Shown here: positions 12,329-23,500 of the stretch, in pieces
Layout: each line of letters opens with the position of its first letter
How positions within the stretch are numbered: position 1 is the stretch's first letter
NCBI GenBank assembly: GCA_003508835.1
Contig: PUFA01000116.1
Location: 1,240,001 to 1,304,000, forward strand
Reading direction: 5' to 3'
DNA: 64,000 bases
Source: Eonycteris spelaea
Lineage: Eukaryota; Chordata; Mammalia; Chiroptera; Pteropodidae
Notes under the pieces: generated by a model
Seen by the model: the letters and a program-made list of their open reading frames with translations, nothing else
Told to the model about the DNA's origin: nothing
Databases searched by the model: none
Made by a program: the position numbers and the translations under genes

Positions 12329-12754
12329 TGCCTCCACGGGCTCTCAGCAGTGTGGCTGGCCCCGCTGGACCTCGCTCCCCACAACACGGTGGGAGCTGCT
12401 GTCTGCCCAGGCCCACCGCTCCGGCCTGCGTCTTCCCACTACCCTGGAGCCCAGCCCTGCGACGCAGGGCATTCCAGGGGAAGGGGAAGGCTCCTCCCTG
12501 TGACCTCCATGGCTCTGAGCCACCTCCCCAGCTGTTGGCTCTCAGCCCCCACTGACAGTCGGGTCCTCTGGGTCAGGCAGCTGCTGTAGCTGCCTTGGCC
12601 CTGGGCAGAGTGGGACCACACCCCTGGCCCGGCTTAGTGCTCTGCCTGAGGACCCAGCCACCTCTAGCCCCTAATTGCTCCTTGTGCTGATTTGGGGATC
12701 CAAGGACTTCGAGGGGACTGAGGAGGAGGAGGAAATTCTCTGGAACATGTGCAG

Positions 12755-12760
12755 ATTAAA
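12755..12760 (+). terminator. TMUB1: TMUB1 polyadenylation signal
   Basis: ATTAAA about 430 nt after the stop codon, with a GTGTGTGTCTGAGTGTGTG-type downstream GU-rich element starting about 25 nt later. Confidence 0.7.
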
Positions 12761-12789
12761 TTACTGTGAAGTTTTCACTCGGTGTGTGT

Positions 12790-13138
12790 CTGAGTGTGTG
12801 GGGGCGGGGCTCGGGAGCCCTCGCCCACTGGGAGAGCGGGAGCTCAGGGCGCGAACTGCGTCCTCCGCCGTACCCAGCCCTCCCAGGATGGCCCCAGACC
12901 GCCTTCGCCTTTCCGCCACAGAGTCGTAACCTAGCCCTTCGGTCCCTTAGCCCCCACCCTCCCCAGCCCCTCGGCGCCTCCGCCCCAGCTCCGCGCGCAC
13001 AGCTCCCGGAAGCTGGGGGCGGAGCTTACGGAGCCCGGCGCGCAGGGCCTGACGGGAGCCACGTCTTGCTGGCCAAGGACTGAGCGGCGATTGGCATCCG
13101 GGGGCTGCTGGGAAGATGGCGGACTCGGTGGCCCGCCG
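12790..13138 (+). promoter_or_regulatory. FASTK: FASTK promoter with CCAAT and YY1 motifs
   Basis: CpG-rich region starting right after the TMUB1 polyA site. It holds an inverted CCAAT box (GATTGG near 13089) and AAGATGGCGGAC near 13113, a strong YY1 match of the kind placed just downstream of transcription starts. The YY1 match sits about 20 nt before the start codon, so the 5' UTR is likely very short. Confidence 0.65.
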
Positions 13139-16100
13139 ATGAGGAGGCCGCGGGGGGAGCCCGGCTCCCGGGCCCCGAGACCGACTGAGGGAGCGACCTG
13201 CGCGGGGCCTGGGGAGTCATGTAGGGGGGGCGCCTGCGGGGCGGGCCGCGGGAGGGCGGTGGGAAGCTGGTATTGGCGACCGTGTTCATGGTCTCTTGGC
13301 GTCCCCGGGCTGGGTGGGTGTGGGGCCCCTGACACCGCCGACTCCGCGCCATTGCAAACCTGCGCACTCGGGCTCCACGGGCGCCCCCGAGGTGGGCGCT
13401 GTGTTCTCGTTTAACAGGCGAGGAGGCTTAGGCAGAGAGACGAAGCCACTTGTCCAAGGTCACCCAGCTGGTAAGTGGGAGCGCCCAGCATGGAACCCAG
13501 GACCGCGTTCCACCCTCCGTGCCGCCGCCGCCGCCTCCTGCGGGAGGGGGAGGTGGTCGGGAGGGCGTATCGCCGGGGCGACCTGGGCTCCTGGCTGGGC
13601 GCGACCACTAACCAGATTCGTGACCTCGGGCTTGACTTAACCCTGCTTCACCTCTCTGGGCCTTGGTTTCTCCACCTGTGAAATCGAGGTAATGCCAGCC
13701 CTGCCTGCCTCCCCATAGGCGTGTAAAGGGAGGATCAGAGGAGATAATGCATGTGAAATTGCTTTGTAAATACCCCTGCGCTGAGAACACTGAAGGATTC
13801 TGATTGCTGTTTCAAAGAATGGAAAGAGACAGAGGGCCGGGTGGGGAAGAGGACCAGAGCAGTCACACAGAAGGGTGAACAGGAGTCAGGGTTGCTCTGA
13901 CCCCAGGTCCCTCTGGATGGGGAGTGAGGCGAGGAGTAGGTAGCAGGTTTTTCTCCTGTTTGGAGAAAACCTCACCCCCTTTTCTGGGCCACCCCTCAGG
14001 GTCTCCATCACCCAACTCCATGCTTCGAGTCCTGCTCTCTGCCCAGGCCTCTGCTGCTCGGCTGTCTGGCCTGCTGCTGCTCCCGCCAGTACAGACCTGT
14101 TGTCTGGGGCCCAGCAAGTGGGGGGACCGGCCTTCTAGAGGAGGCCCCCACGCAGGCCCTGTGCAGGGGCTGCAGCGGCTTCTGGAGCAGGCGAGGAGCC
14201 CTGGGGAGCTGCTGCGCTGGCTGGGCCAGAACCCTACCAAGGTGCGCTCCCACCACTACCCTGTGGCGCTTCGTCGTCTGGGCCAGCTCTTGGGGTCTCG
14301 GCCACAACCCCCTCCCGTGGAGCAGGCCACACTGCAGGACTTGAGTCAGCTCATCATCCGAAACTGCCCCTCCTTTGACATTCACACCATCCACGTGTGT
14401 CTGCACCTTGCCGCCTTACTTGGTGAGGAGGGTGTGTGTGTGTGGTGGGGGGTGTTAATAGAAGGATAGAGAAAGAGCAGTAGGAGACCCAAGATCACTG
14501 GCAGAGTCCACCTCTTAGGCCTTGCCAGAATGGCACGTACCCCAGCACATTGACTGCTGCGGCCCATATCCACAGCAGACGTCAGGAGTTAAGCAGCGTT
14601 TATTCCAGCTTAGCTGCGGTGCTACCCCAGACGCGTTCTGCTACGATGCTCTAGGAGCCACTATGCTTTGTCGCCATTAGTACTAGATGAGAACTTACTT
14701 GCCATCTTTGTATAAGGCGTTTCCCAGCTAGCAGTACTGATCTCTTCGTTCACATGGTATTTCACATTTCTCCAGTGTTTCCACTTACATTATAGCAAAC
14801 CTTTTAGCCCAGAAAACAGATGAGAGAGGTTGGGAATCCACTAACAGCCCCAAGACTGGAGCAGAGCAGCTCCCTGTTCCCAGGACCACCTCCTCTGACC
14901 TTCTTCCTCCCAGGATTCCCGTCAGATGGGCCCCTCGTGTGTGCCCTGGAGCGGGAGCGAAGGTTCCGCCTCCCTCCGAAGCCACCTCCCCCTCTGCAAC
15001 CTGTCCTTCGAGGTGGGCAAAGGTTGGAAGCTGCTCTGAGCTGCCCCCGCTTCCTGCGGCACCCACAGCAGCACCTCATCCGAAGCCTGGCAGGTGCTAA
15101 AGGGGGTTAAAGGCAGGTTGGGGGGCAGGGGCTGAGGAGGAGGCAGGTGGTGGTATCTGGGCTAAGGTGGGCACGAGTCTGAGGTCTGGCCGGAGGGTCC
15201 AGTGTGATAGGCTGCTCTTCACAGAGGCCAGGCCAGAGGAACTGACCCCCCACGTGATGGTGCTCCTGGCCCAGCACCTAGCAAGGCATCGGTTGCGGGA
15301 GCCCCAGCTTCTGGAAGCCATTGCCCACTTCCTGGTGGTCCAGGAAGCCCAGCTCAGCAGCAAGGTGGGGTTGCTTCCCCCACTCCCATGATCCTCAGCC
15401 ACCCTGTCTGGCCCAGCCCCCTGTCCAGTTTGGTTGGCTGCTGCGTCCTACCGCCCAGCTCAGCTCTGTTCCCCAGGGTCCCGTCTTTGCCTCACCCTCT
15501 TCGGCTTGTGCACCTCCCAATCATGTGGCTGGCTTTCTGTAGCCCTCCACGCACTCTTGGCACTGTCCTAGCTTCACTGATGCCACTCCTCTGAGCCTCA
15601 GGGCCAGGTCTCAAAGCGACGTCTCCGCTCCCTTGGTGATTAACTGCATGGGGCTGAGACACTGCGTATGCCCTGCCGTGAAATTCTGGTGTGTGCGTCA
15701 GGGAGAGGGGTGGTTCTGCCTTTGCAGTGACGTTTTAACCTTGCAGGCCAAGCCTCTGTGAGGCTCAGCTTGTCAGATGTGCTGGAGAACTGTTTCGCGC
15801 CTGGTGATGGCTGCTCTCCTTCCGCAGGTGGTACAGAAGTTGGTCCTGCCCTTTGGGCGGCTGAACTACTTGCCCCTGGAACAGCAGTTTATGCCCTGCC
15901 TTGAGAGGATCCTGGCTCGGGAAGCAGTGGGCCCCGCTGGCCACTGTCAACATCTTGATGTCACTGTGCCAGCTGCGGTGTCTGCCCTTCCGAGCTCTGC
16001 ACTTTGTCTTTTCCCCAGGTTTCATCAGCCACATCAGTGGTGCGCAGACAGGAAGGGCTGGCTGGGGGACCCTGTGGGCGGCGGGCAGGGGAGAGAGGGG

Positions 16101-17217
16101 TGGGGTCCAGCGAGCCTCAATCTCGCTCGCCCACAGGCACCCCTCACGCCCTGATTGTGCGGCGCTACCTCTCACTGCTGGACACGGCTGTGGAGCTGGA
16201 GCTCCCAGGATACCGGGGTCCCCGCCTCCCCCGAAGGCAGCAAGTGCCCATCTTCCCCCAGCCACTCATAACCGACCGTGCCCGCTGCAAGTACAGGTGG
16301 ATGGGGCGGCTCGGGGAGGGGAGAGGGCCAGCCCCAAAGCAGCAGAGCAGAAAAGCCAGGGAAGCACGAACTGTCCAGGTTGAGGCTCTCTCCGGAGTCT
16401 TAAGGAAACGGGCCTTGAGGCAGCGAAGGCATGACCCCAGGGTTACGAGCTGTAGGGGACACAGCTAGGAGGGGACTCCTGAGGCCTTCCTGCCATCGGT
16501 GTTCCTCTCCCTTCTCAGCCACAAGGACATAGTAGCAGAGGGCCTGCGCCAGTTGCTGGGGGAAGAGAAGTACCGCCAGGACCTGACGGTGCCTCCAGGC
16601 TACTGCACAGGTGAGCGTCGGCGGGGCAGGCATCGGGCTGGGCACGTGGCACCTTGGCTAAAAACCAATGGCTTTTCTCGCCCGCTCCAGACTTCCTGCT
16701 GTGTGTCAGCAGCTCTGGTGCTGTGCTTCCCGTGAGGACCCAGGACCCCTTCCTCCCATACCCTCCCAGGTCCCGTTCCCGGGGCCAGGCTGCTTCTCAG
16801 CCCACTACCCGAGACCCTGCCCAAAGGTAAGGGGGGAGGGCGGAGAGCCTCCGCTGCCTTCAGGGCCCGAGGCCCTGAGCCACGGCCCGCTCTCTCTCCA
16901 GGGTGGTGCTGATGCTGCGGGAACGCTGGCACTTCTGCCGAGACGGCAGGGTGCTGCTGGGCTCACGGGCCCTGCGGGAGCGGCACCTGGGCCTGATGGG
17001 CTACCAGCTCCTGCCGGTGAGAGCCGCCCCTGCCCTGCCCCTTGTGAGGCTGTGTGTCCTCACCCCAACCCCAGGCCCCGTGGGTAACCTGCTGCCCTCT
17101 CCCCTGCAGCTACCCTTCGAGGAACTGGAGTCACAGAGAGGCCTGCCCCAGCTCAAGAGCTACCTGAGGCAGAAGCTACAAGCCTTGGGCCTCCGCTGGG
17201 GGCCTGAAGGGGGGTGA
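13139..17217 (+). CDS. FASTK: FASTK, Fas-activated serine/threonine kinase (frameshift in exon 5)
   Basis: Ten coding exons: 13139-13220, 14000-14422, 14914-15093, 15225-15364, 15828-16039, 16137-16296, 16519-16610, 16691-16826, 16902-17016, 17110-17217. The start MRRPRGEPGSRAPRP matches human FASTK. FASTK is the founder of a family of mitochondrial RNA-processing factors; a short mitochondrial form maintains ND6 mRNA, and a nuclear form affects splicing. The middle has the FAST_1 and FAST_2 segments (SFDIHTIHVCLHLAALLG; VVQKLVLPFGRLNYLPLEQQ). The C-terminus has the RAP domain (VLMLRERWHFCRDGRVLLG to LKSYLRQKLQ). In exon 5, near 15927-15935, the reading frame shifts; either one extra G or two missing bases explains it. 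Total coding length is 1648 nt, one more than a multiple of three. The gene lies 380 nt after TMUB1 on the same strand. Confidence 0.92.
13395..13510 (-). repeat. MIR fragment, inverted arm
   Basis: In FASTK intron 1. The sequence reads as the reverse complement of MIR, with CACTTGTCCAAGGTCACCCAG and GGAACCCAGGACC phrases. A second MIR in the opposite orientation lies about 90 nt downstream. Confidence 0.75.
13600..13775 (+). repeat. MIR fragment, direct arm
   Basis: Forward MIR core: GATTCGTGACCTCGGGCTTG-type phrase, then CTCTGGGCCTTGGTTTCTCC, CTGTGAAATCGAGGTAATG and a GATAATGCATGTGAAATTGC tail. It pairs with the reverse copy just upstream. Confidence 0.8.
14423..14913 (+). other. FASTK: FASTK intron 2
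   Basis: Intron between coding exons 2 and 3. It starts with GTGAGG and a short GT run, and carries no feature I could name. Confidence 0.7.
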
Positions 17218-17296
17218 GGGATGCACAGGGGTTCAGGATGGCCCCCCTATGGGGGGTGGACAATTTGCACTTTGGCACCCTCTGTTTCGGTTTCTC

Positions 17297-17302
17297 ATTA
17301 AA
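17297..17302 (+). terminator. FASTK: FASTK polyadenylation signal
   Basis: ATTAAA 80 nt after the FASTK stop. The SLC4A2 transcript ends from the other side only 100-150 nt away. Confidence 0.7.
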
Positions 17303-17419
17303 GTCCCTTTCCTTCCCCATTGCACATCTCGTTTCTGGGACAGGGAGTGGGCTGGGTCCCCCCCTTTTCCATTCATCCCCCCCTACAGAGACAGACCAGG
17401 GTTAGGAGGGGTTGAAGCA

Positions 17420-17480
17420 CTTTACTGCAGGGGGCGGGCCAGGGTAGGGGGACTTTAAATTATTTACTTAAATAAAAATG
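17420..17480 (-). terminator. SLC4A2: SLC4A2 3' end region
   Basis: About 80-130 nt past the SLC4A2 stop the minus strand is AT-rich and contains AATAAT and AGTAAA-like hexamers but no perfect AATAAA. The exact signal is uncertain. Confidence 0.4.
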
Positions 17481-17557
17481 AGGAAGGGGTTGGGGCAAGC
17501 ACCCCCAGCCCTGGTTCCCTCTGTCCGTCAGTCCCTCGCCGTCTGTCCAGGCAGCAG

Positions 17558-20500
17558 CTACACAGGCATGGGCATCTCGTTGTACTCATCCACACCCTCC
17601 CGCTCATCAAACACCGGCTCCGCCTCGTTAGCGTCCAGCTGTGGAGCAGGACAGAGTCAGGAGGGCACACCCCAACCATGACCTTGGCAGGGACGGCAGG
17701 GCTGGGGGAGGAAGGGTGGGAGGGGGAGGCCTTACGCATTTCATCTCTCGCTCGGTGAAGATGCGGGTGAGCACCACCATGCGGAGCGGCACTGTGAGGA
17801 TGAGGATGAAGGGGAAGGCCAGGGAGGCAGCTGTGGACATGACCGCCCAGAGCAGGGCCAGGCAGAGCAGCTGCAGGGCTGTGAACAGGTGCATACGGAG
17901 GGTCAGGACCTGGGGGTGGGCGGGGTGGAATGAGACAGGTGAGCCCAGGCTTCTCCCCCGCTGCCGAGGGTCCTGGTCCCCAGAGGGCCATCTGGCTCTA
18001 CCACATCCAGAGGACCGATGGCCCCGTTCGCCTCCACAGGGCTGGGGCTAGAAGTGCCTTCTAGGGCGCTCACCAGAGCTGGGTCTGCACAGACCGGAGG
18101 CTGGCCACCGTGGGCAGACGGGGGCTGGAGGATGGCCCGCGCAGCCCAGGAAGGGGAGAGGCATGGAGCCCTTCAGCGTGGGCCTCACCTTCTTGACATA
18201 GGTGACATCTGGGTGGTGTTTGGGCGGCATGAGCAGCAGGTGCAGCCGCTCGTAGAACTGGATCCCGTTAAGGGAGGTAACGCCCATGTACAGGAAAATC
18301 CCGAAGAGCACGGCCAGGGGTATCTGCCGGAGCAGGTCCCCGATAACCATGGAAAGGCCTGGGGAGGAGGGGGAGAAAGAGTCAGCCCTAGGGCTCCCCG
18401 CCCCCCGTGAACCCCAGGCCCCTCTGGGACGGGCAGGGGCGCGAGATGAACGTACCCACAAGCAGGGCGACCAGCAGCCCCGTCACCCGCTGCTCCTTAA
18501 CCTCCTGAATCTTGGGCTTGTCCCCAGGCGCCACAGCCTTGCTCATGACGGTGAGCGCGTTGGCGTGAGTGACGGAGCGGACGGTGGCGGCAGCCAACCA
18601 GGGCAGGCCAAAGAGGGCGCAGATGCCGCCCATGGCCACGATGAGCAGCAGGTCCAGGTGGAAGCCGGAGCCCTTCTGCAGCATGCGCTCCTTCTTGGAG
18701 ATGATGAGCCTGAGCGGGACGGGCGGACAACCGCGTCTTTCCAGAGCACCCAGCCGGTTGCCGCCGTTTTGGAACCTGGCAGCCCCTGACCAATCCTTCC
18801 AGAGGAAAGTCCCATCGCGGAGCTGAGCCCTCTCTGTGCTGCTCCCGCCCCCGGGACGGCTCCCAGCCTGAACTGGGCCCGTTCCAGCAAACGCCAGTGG
18901 GACTGTCTGCCGTCCACAAAAGAGCAGCGGCCAGCCTGGCGTCCTGGCTCCCCTCAGCCCATTAACGCTGCTGTGTCCCCAGGCTGGCAGGGGCCTGGCC
19001 CCTCCACCCACCAGGTGGTCCCTGTCTGCACAGCATGCCCCCTCGGTGAGGACCACTCACGTGGTGATTTGCGTCTCCATGAAGATGAGGATGAAGACCA
19101 GGATGGCGGGGAGCAGGCTCGCCACCATCATCCACACAGGAAAGGAGCTGTTCTCGCCCAGGGGGTTGATGACCCAGCCCCGCTTTTCGGGGGCTGTCAC
19201 CGAGAATCCACTGGGCACGCTCAGCTTCTGCAGGGCAGAGGGCGGGGCCGGGGATGGGTGAGCCTTGGCTGGAGAGCCCCAAGCTATGCTGGGCTGGGCG
19301 AGCACTGAGGGGGGTACTGTGGAAAAGGCCAGAGTCTGCCCAGTTAAGGGTTGGCTCTGGGGTCGGGGACCAGAGAGGAGCATCCAGAGCCCAGTGCCAG
19401 GTGGCACCTCCTCACTGCTACATGTGCTGCACCTTACCTGGGTGTAGGTGTCCTCGATACTGTAATCCACAAGCACCATGATGAGGATCGCAATGGGCAC
19501 CCCAAAGTCCCCAATCACCCGCCGTACCTGTGGGCAAGCACCATGCTCAGAGGCCCCTTGCCCCGCTCCAGCCTTGACCATTAGTCGCCCCCTGCTGCCC
19601 CCAGCTCCCGTTTCCCTCCGGCCTCTAGCCCACACACCCGGCCAGGGAAGAACCGGCTGTTCTTGAATTTGCGCAGGAAGAAGGCGATGAAGAAAGTGCC
19701 CGCCATGAGCACCAGAGACAGGAGGGCCGTGTTGGGCTGGCCCCGGGGCCTCCCCTGCCCAGACGGCCCTGCTGAGCTCCCATTCCCCGGCCCCAGCGTG
19801 GCTCCTGCCCCAGCCCACGTGGTATTATCGCCGCTGTCTGCTTCACCGCCACTGTCTGCCTCGAGCTGTTGGACACCGAACAGCCGTGGAGGGGGTGTTC
19901 CTGGAAGATCTGCAGAGAGCACAGAGGACTCCGTCGGCTACACGGGCAAGATCTCCGGCCTTAGCTGTACGCTGAGTGGAACAGGCGGGGTGGAGACGGC
20001 CGGCCTGCCCTCACGGTACTTGTCTCGTGGATTGAGAAAATTACCCAGAAAACCAGACGTGAGTACAGGGCAACTAGGGATTGAGACAGAGGCTGGTCTG
20101 CTTTAGGAAGGCAGCTGGGGAACGTGGTTCCAGCCAGGCCTGGAGGAGCGGATGTGGCATCTGGGGAACAGGATGTGGAGTGTGGAGGACCCTGGGGGCA
20201 CGTCCACTCCTGGGCCTGTCACAGACATGGGCCTGATGTGTTGGGACTGTGTTTGTCCTCTCAGGGGCCTTTTTATTACCGCACTTCTGGATTGTTTGCT
20301 ATTTTAACAAAAGTGTATTATCTTTGTGATTAAAGACATGTTTTTAAGATTGAAGTCCTCATGTGTGTTGGTAACCTGGTGGTGGGGGTGGGGCAGGAAG
20401 ACGAACCAGCCCATCCATGTTCTGTGGGCTCCATGGACTGCAGCCAGGGCATCTCAAGGCCAGCCTGGCCTCACACCCAGGAGAGAGACGAGAGAGGGGC

Positions 20501-23500
20501 AGGACGCCCCTGGCTCCCTCTAGGCCCAAAGCCTCGCCCCGCCTGGTGCCCACCTTAATCAGCTTGTAGAAGGTCTCGTAGATGAAGATTAGGGAGATGA
20601 GGAAGGCAAAGATCTCCTGGGTGAAACGGGAGACAAAGCGCACCAGGAAGCTGCCCTCCAGGGCCACCATGAGCAGAGCAAGAAACACCAGCCAGAAGCC
20701 AATCCACACACGGCCCACCAGGTACTCCAGGTTGTTGCTGCTGCAGAACTGGGTGGCGGAGGGGGACACGGCCCATCAGGTCCAGAGACCGGGGACCGCT
20801 GGGCGGGGTGTTCAGGGAGGAGGAAGGACAGCCTGAGTAGCCTGTGGACCCTCACCGAGAAGAAGGCCTCCTCGAAGACCAGCAGGGGCCCCGAGAAGCC
20901 GATCACCAGCAGCGGCTGGGCGCCCAGCAGGCAGAAGACCACGCCCTGGAGCGCCGTGGACATGATCAGCTCCGACACCCCGATCAGGTCCTGCGTCTTC
21001 TCTCCTGGGGCGGCAGGAACCCGCTCAGCAGCTGCCAGCCCGGGACCCTGTGGGCTCCCCGCCCCGACCCGAAGCCTCGCCTTACCCAGCAGCCCCCCGA
21101 AGGTGATGGCAGGAGACAGGGCCGCGAAGTAGATGAAGATGACGGCGGCCAGGCACTGGGGGTCGAGCGCGTCCCGGAAGTCACTCAGGTAGTGGGGTAG
21201 CGGCGCCGCACATCCCGGATCAGCCCCCCGAAGGGCCGGCCCGTCCGCCGGAGGGGATCGTCTTCCACGGCACCGGCCACCTCTACCATCTGCAGGAGCG
21301 CTGCAGCCCAGGCCCCCATCAGGGCGCCCGCCGCGGCCCCCGCCCGCCCCGCCGCCCTGCAGACGCGCGGCCGCCCCGACCCCTGCCGCCCGCAGCGCAG
21401 GGCCGCACTGGCCCGTACCCTTATCTTGGGCCGACTTGGGCTCCAGCCCAGCCCCGGGGGGCACCAGCCGGCCCTGCTCCTCCCGCTTCTTGAGCATCTG
21501 GCGCTGGAAGTGAGCGACGGACCGCAGCAGCTCCTCGCCCTGCACTTCCGAGGGCGGCAGCACCACGCTGCAGTCCAGGAAGGCGTTGATGGCGGTCAGC
21601 AGGTCCTCCCGCTCATCCGCCAGGTAGGCCGCCTCGTGGAATTGCTGCCAAAGCAGGACTGGGGCTGGTGAGGGCACAGGACAGAGCCAGGGGCCTACGG
21701 CAGAGCTGGGACAGGGGGCTGGGGGCGTCCCGGGTGGGCTCGGGGTGGGGCTGACCTTGTCGGACATGAGGGTGGAGATGGAGCGGCCGATCTCGTGGTA
21801 GTCCATGTTGGCGCTGCTCGGGCCCAGCAGCAGGAAGAGGAAGCGCACGGGGACCGGCACCTCCAGCACCGCGTCCAGCTCCACCGCCTCCCGCAGCCGC
21901 ACGAAGGCCATGGTGGGCCGGGAGAGGAACTCCACGCAGCCTGGGGGCGTGAGGCCACTGTGGGCAAGCGCAGGGCGCACAGCACCTCCCAGCCGCAGCC
22001 TCGGGGTGGCGCTGAGACAGGCTGGCCACCGGGACCCCCGCCCCCAGGGTTCACCCCACGTACCCACGAGGACCACTGTGGCCTCGGCGTTCTCGGGGAT
22101 CTTCTCCAGCAGCTTCAGCTCGTGCTTGGACTTGGAGCGGGTGATGCCGGCCGGTGGCACTGGAGGTGGCAGCTCGCGCTGGGGGTGCAGAACGGAGCTC
22201 AGGCTGGCCAGCTCGCAGCCCTGCGGCCAGCCGTGCTGGCGGGGACCCTACCCAGGCAGGGCCCCCCGTCCCCTCACCTCTCGCTCCACCTCCAGCCGAG
22301 TCTCAGGGACACCTCCGATGAGAGGCTCGGTGACGTGGGGGTCGCTCTCGGCCCCCTGACCATGGTGATGCCCCAGCAGGGAGCCCAGGGAGCCGGCAGA
22401 GATGTTTCGGGGAAAGGAGAAGTCCTTCTCATCACTTGGGTGGCTGGTGGGGCAGAGAACAGTGAGGTGAGGAGGGTGATGGCCGGGCTGGGGACAGGGG
22501 GACAAGGAGCAGTGGGCAAGGCCTCACCTGTGTTTCAGCAGCAGGGCCCGCAGCACGTTGGCTCTGTCCTCAGCCTTGATCTGGTCAGAGATGACCATCT
22601 GCTCCACCACCTGGTGGGCCACTCCGGGCAGGGTCTGCTGGTCCAGGTCCAAGAGCACGGCCCCTGGAAAGACAGCATAGTGCGGTCCTCATCCCCAGCC
22701 CAGAAAGTGCAGGGCCAGAGGGAGAGCTGGGGACAAGGGCGCAGTCAGCTACGCATGGTTCAGGGAACAGGGAGCAGGGCCTGAGCCCCAGGTCCCATCA
22801 CCTCTCTGACCCGTTCCTTCCCGTCTCCTGAAATGCTGTGGGGCTCGGCAGAGGCTTTGGAGCCCCAGCCGTCAGCAAGGCCACCTGGGCCGGGCCGGGC
22901 CCTGCCTGGCCACCCTCTCCAGGGAGCACGCAGCCTCCGCCAGGGGCCCCGGGCTGGCCCGCTCTGTGCTGTCAGAAAGCTCCCCTTGGGTTTACACAGC
23001 CCTACAGGTGGGACCCCTTCAGAAAGCTTCCCGTCAAATCTGTCTAAAACCACGTTAGGACCCAAAACGTAACAGCTTTAGTAATCTGAAAATGTCACTT
23101 AGAAAAGCTGCTGGGTAAGAAAGAGGAGTGTCAGTCCCCGCTGCAGTCACCCATGGACAGGCGAGCCCGAGGAATGGCAGGCAGCCGACATCACGAGAGG
23201 AGGCGCCCTCCGGGCGCTGGTGACACTACACACTGTGTTGCTCAAGGAAATGTGGGGGCCGTGTGGTCCTCGGAGAGCAGGCTCGGGGGAAGGGTATTTC
23301 CTGGGGCAAGGGTGGGCGGGGAGGAGGGCAGGGCAGGCTACCGTGGGCCAGGGTCCGGCGGAGCTCCAGGAGGCTGCGGAAGGACAGGGAGGCCACGTGG
23401 GGCTTCCCCCAGCGCTCCGTCTCCTCCTCCACGTCCTCTTCGAACTTGATCCAGCGTGCCGTCTCCCGCCACTGAGGCTCCTGGTTCTTGTCCAGCAGCA

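Noticed and set aside
11854..12555. A 233-codon plus-strand frame over TMUB1 exon 3
   Set aside because: A shadow frame in GC-rich coding DNA; the correct TMUB1 reading lies in the other frames around the one-base break.
20589..22160. A 523-codon open frame on the minus strand as a single-exon gene
   Set aside because: It simply reads through several SLC4A2 exons and their GC-rich introns; true splice sites and conserved segments interrupt it.
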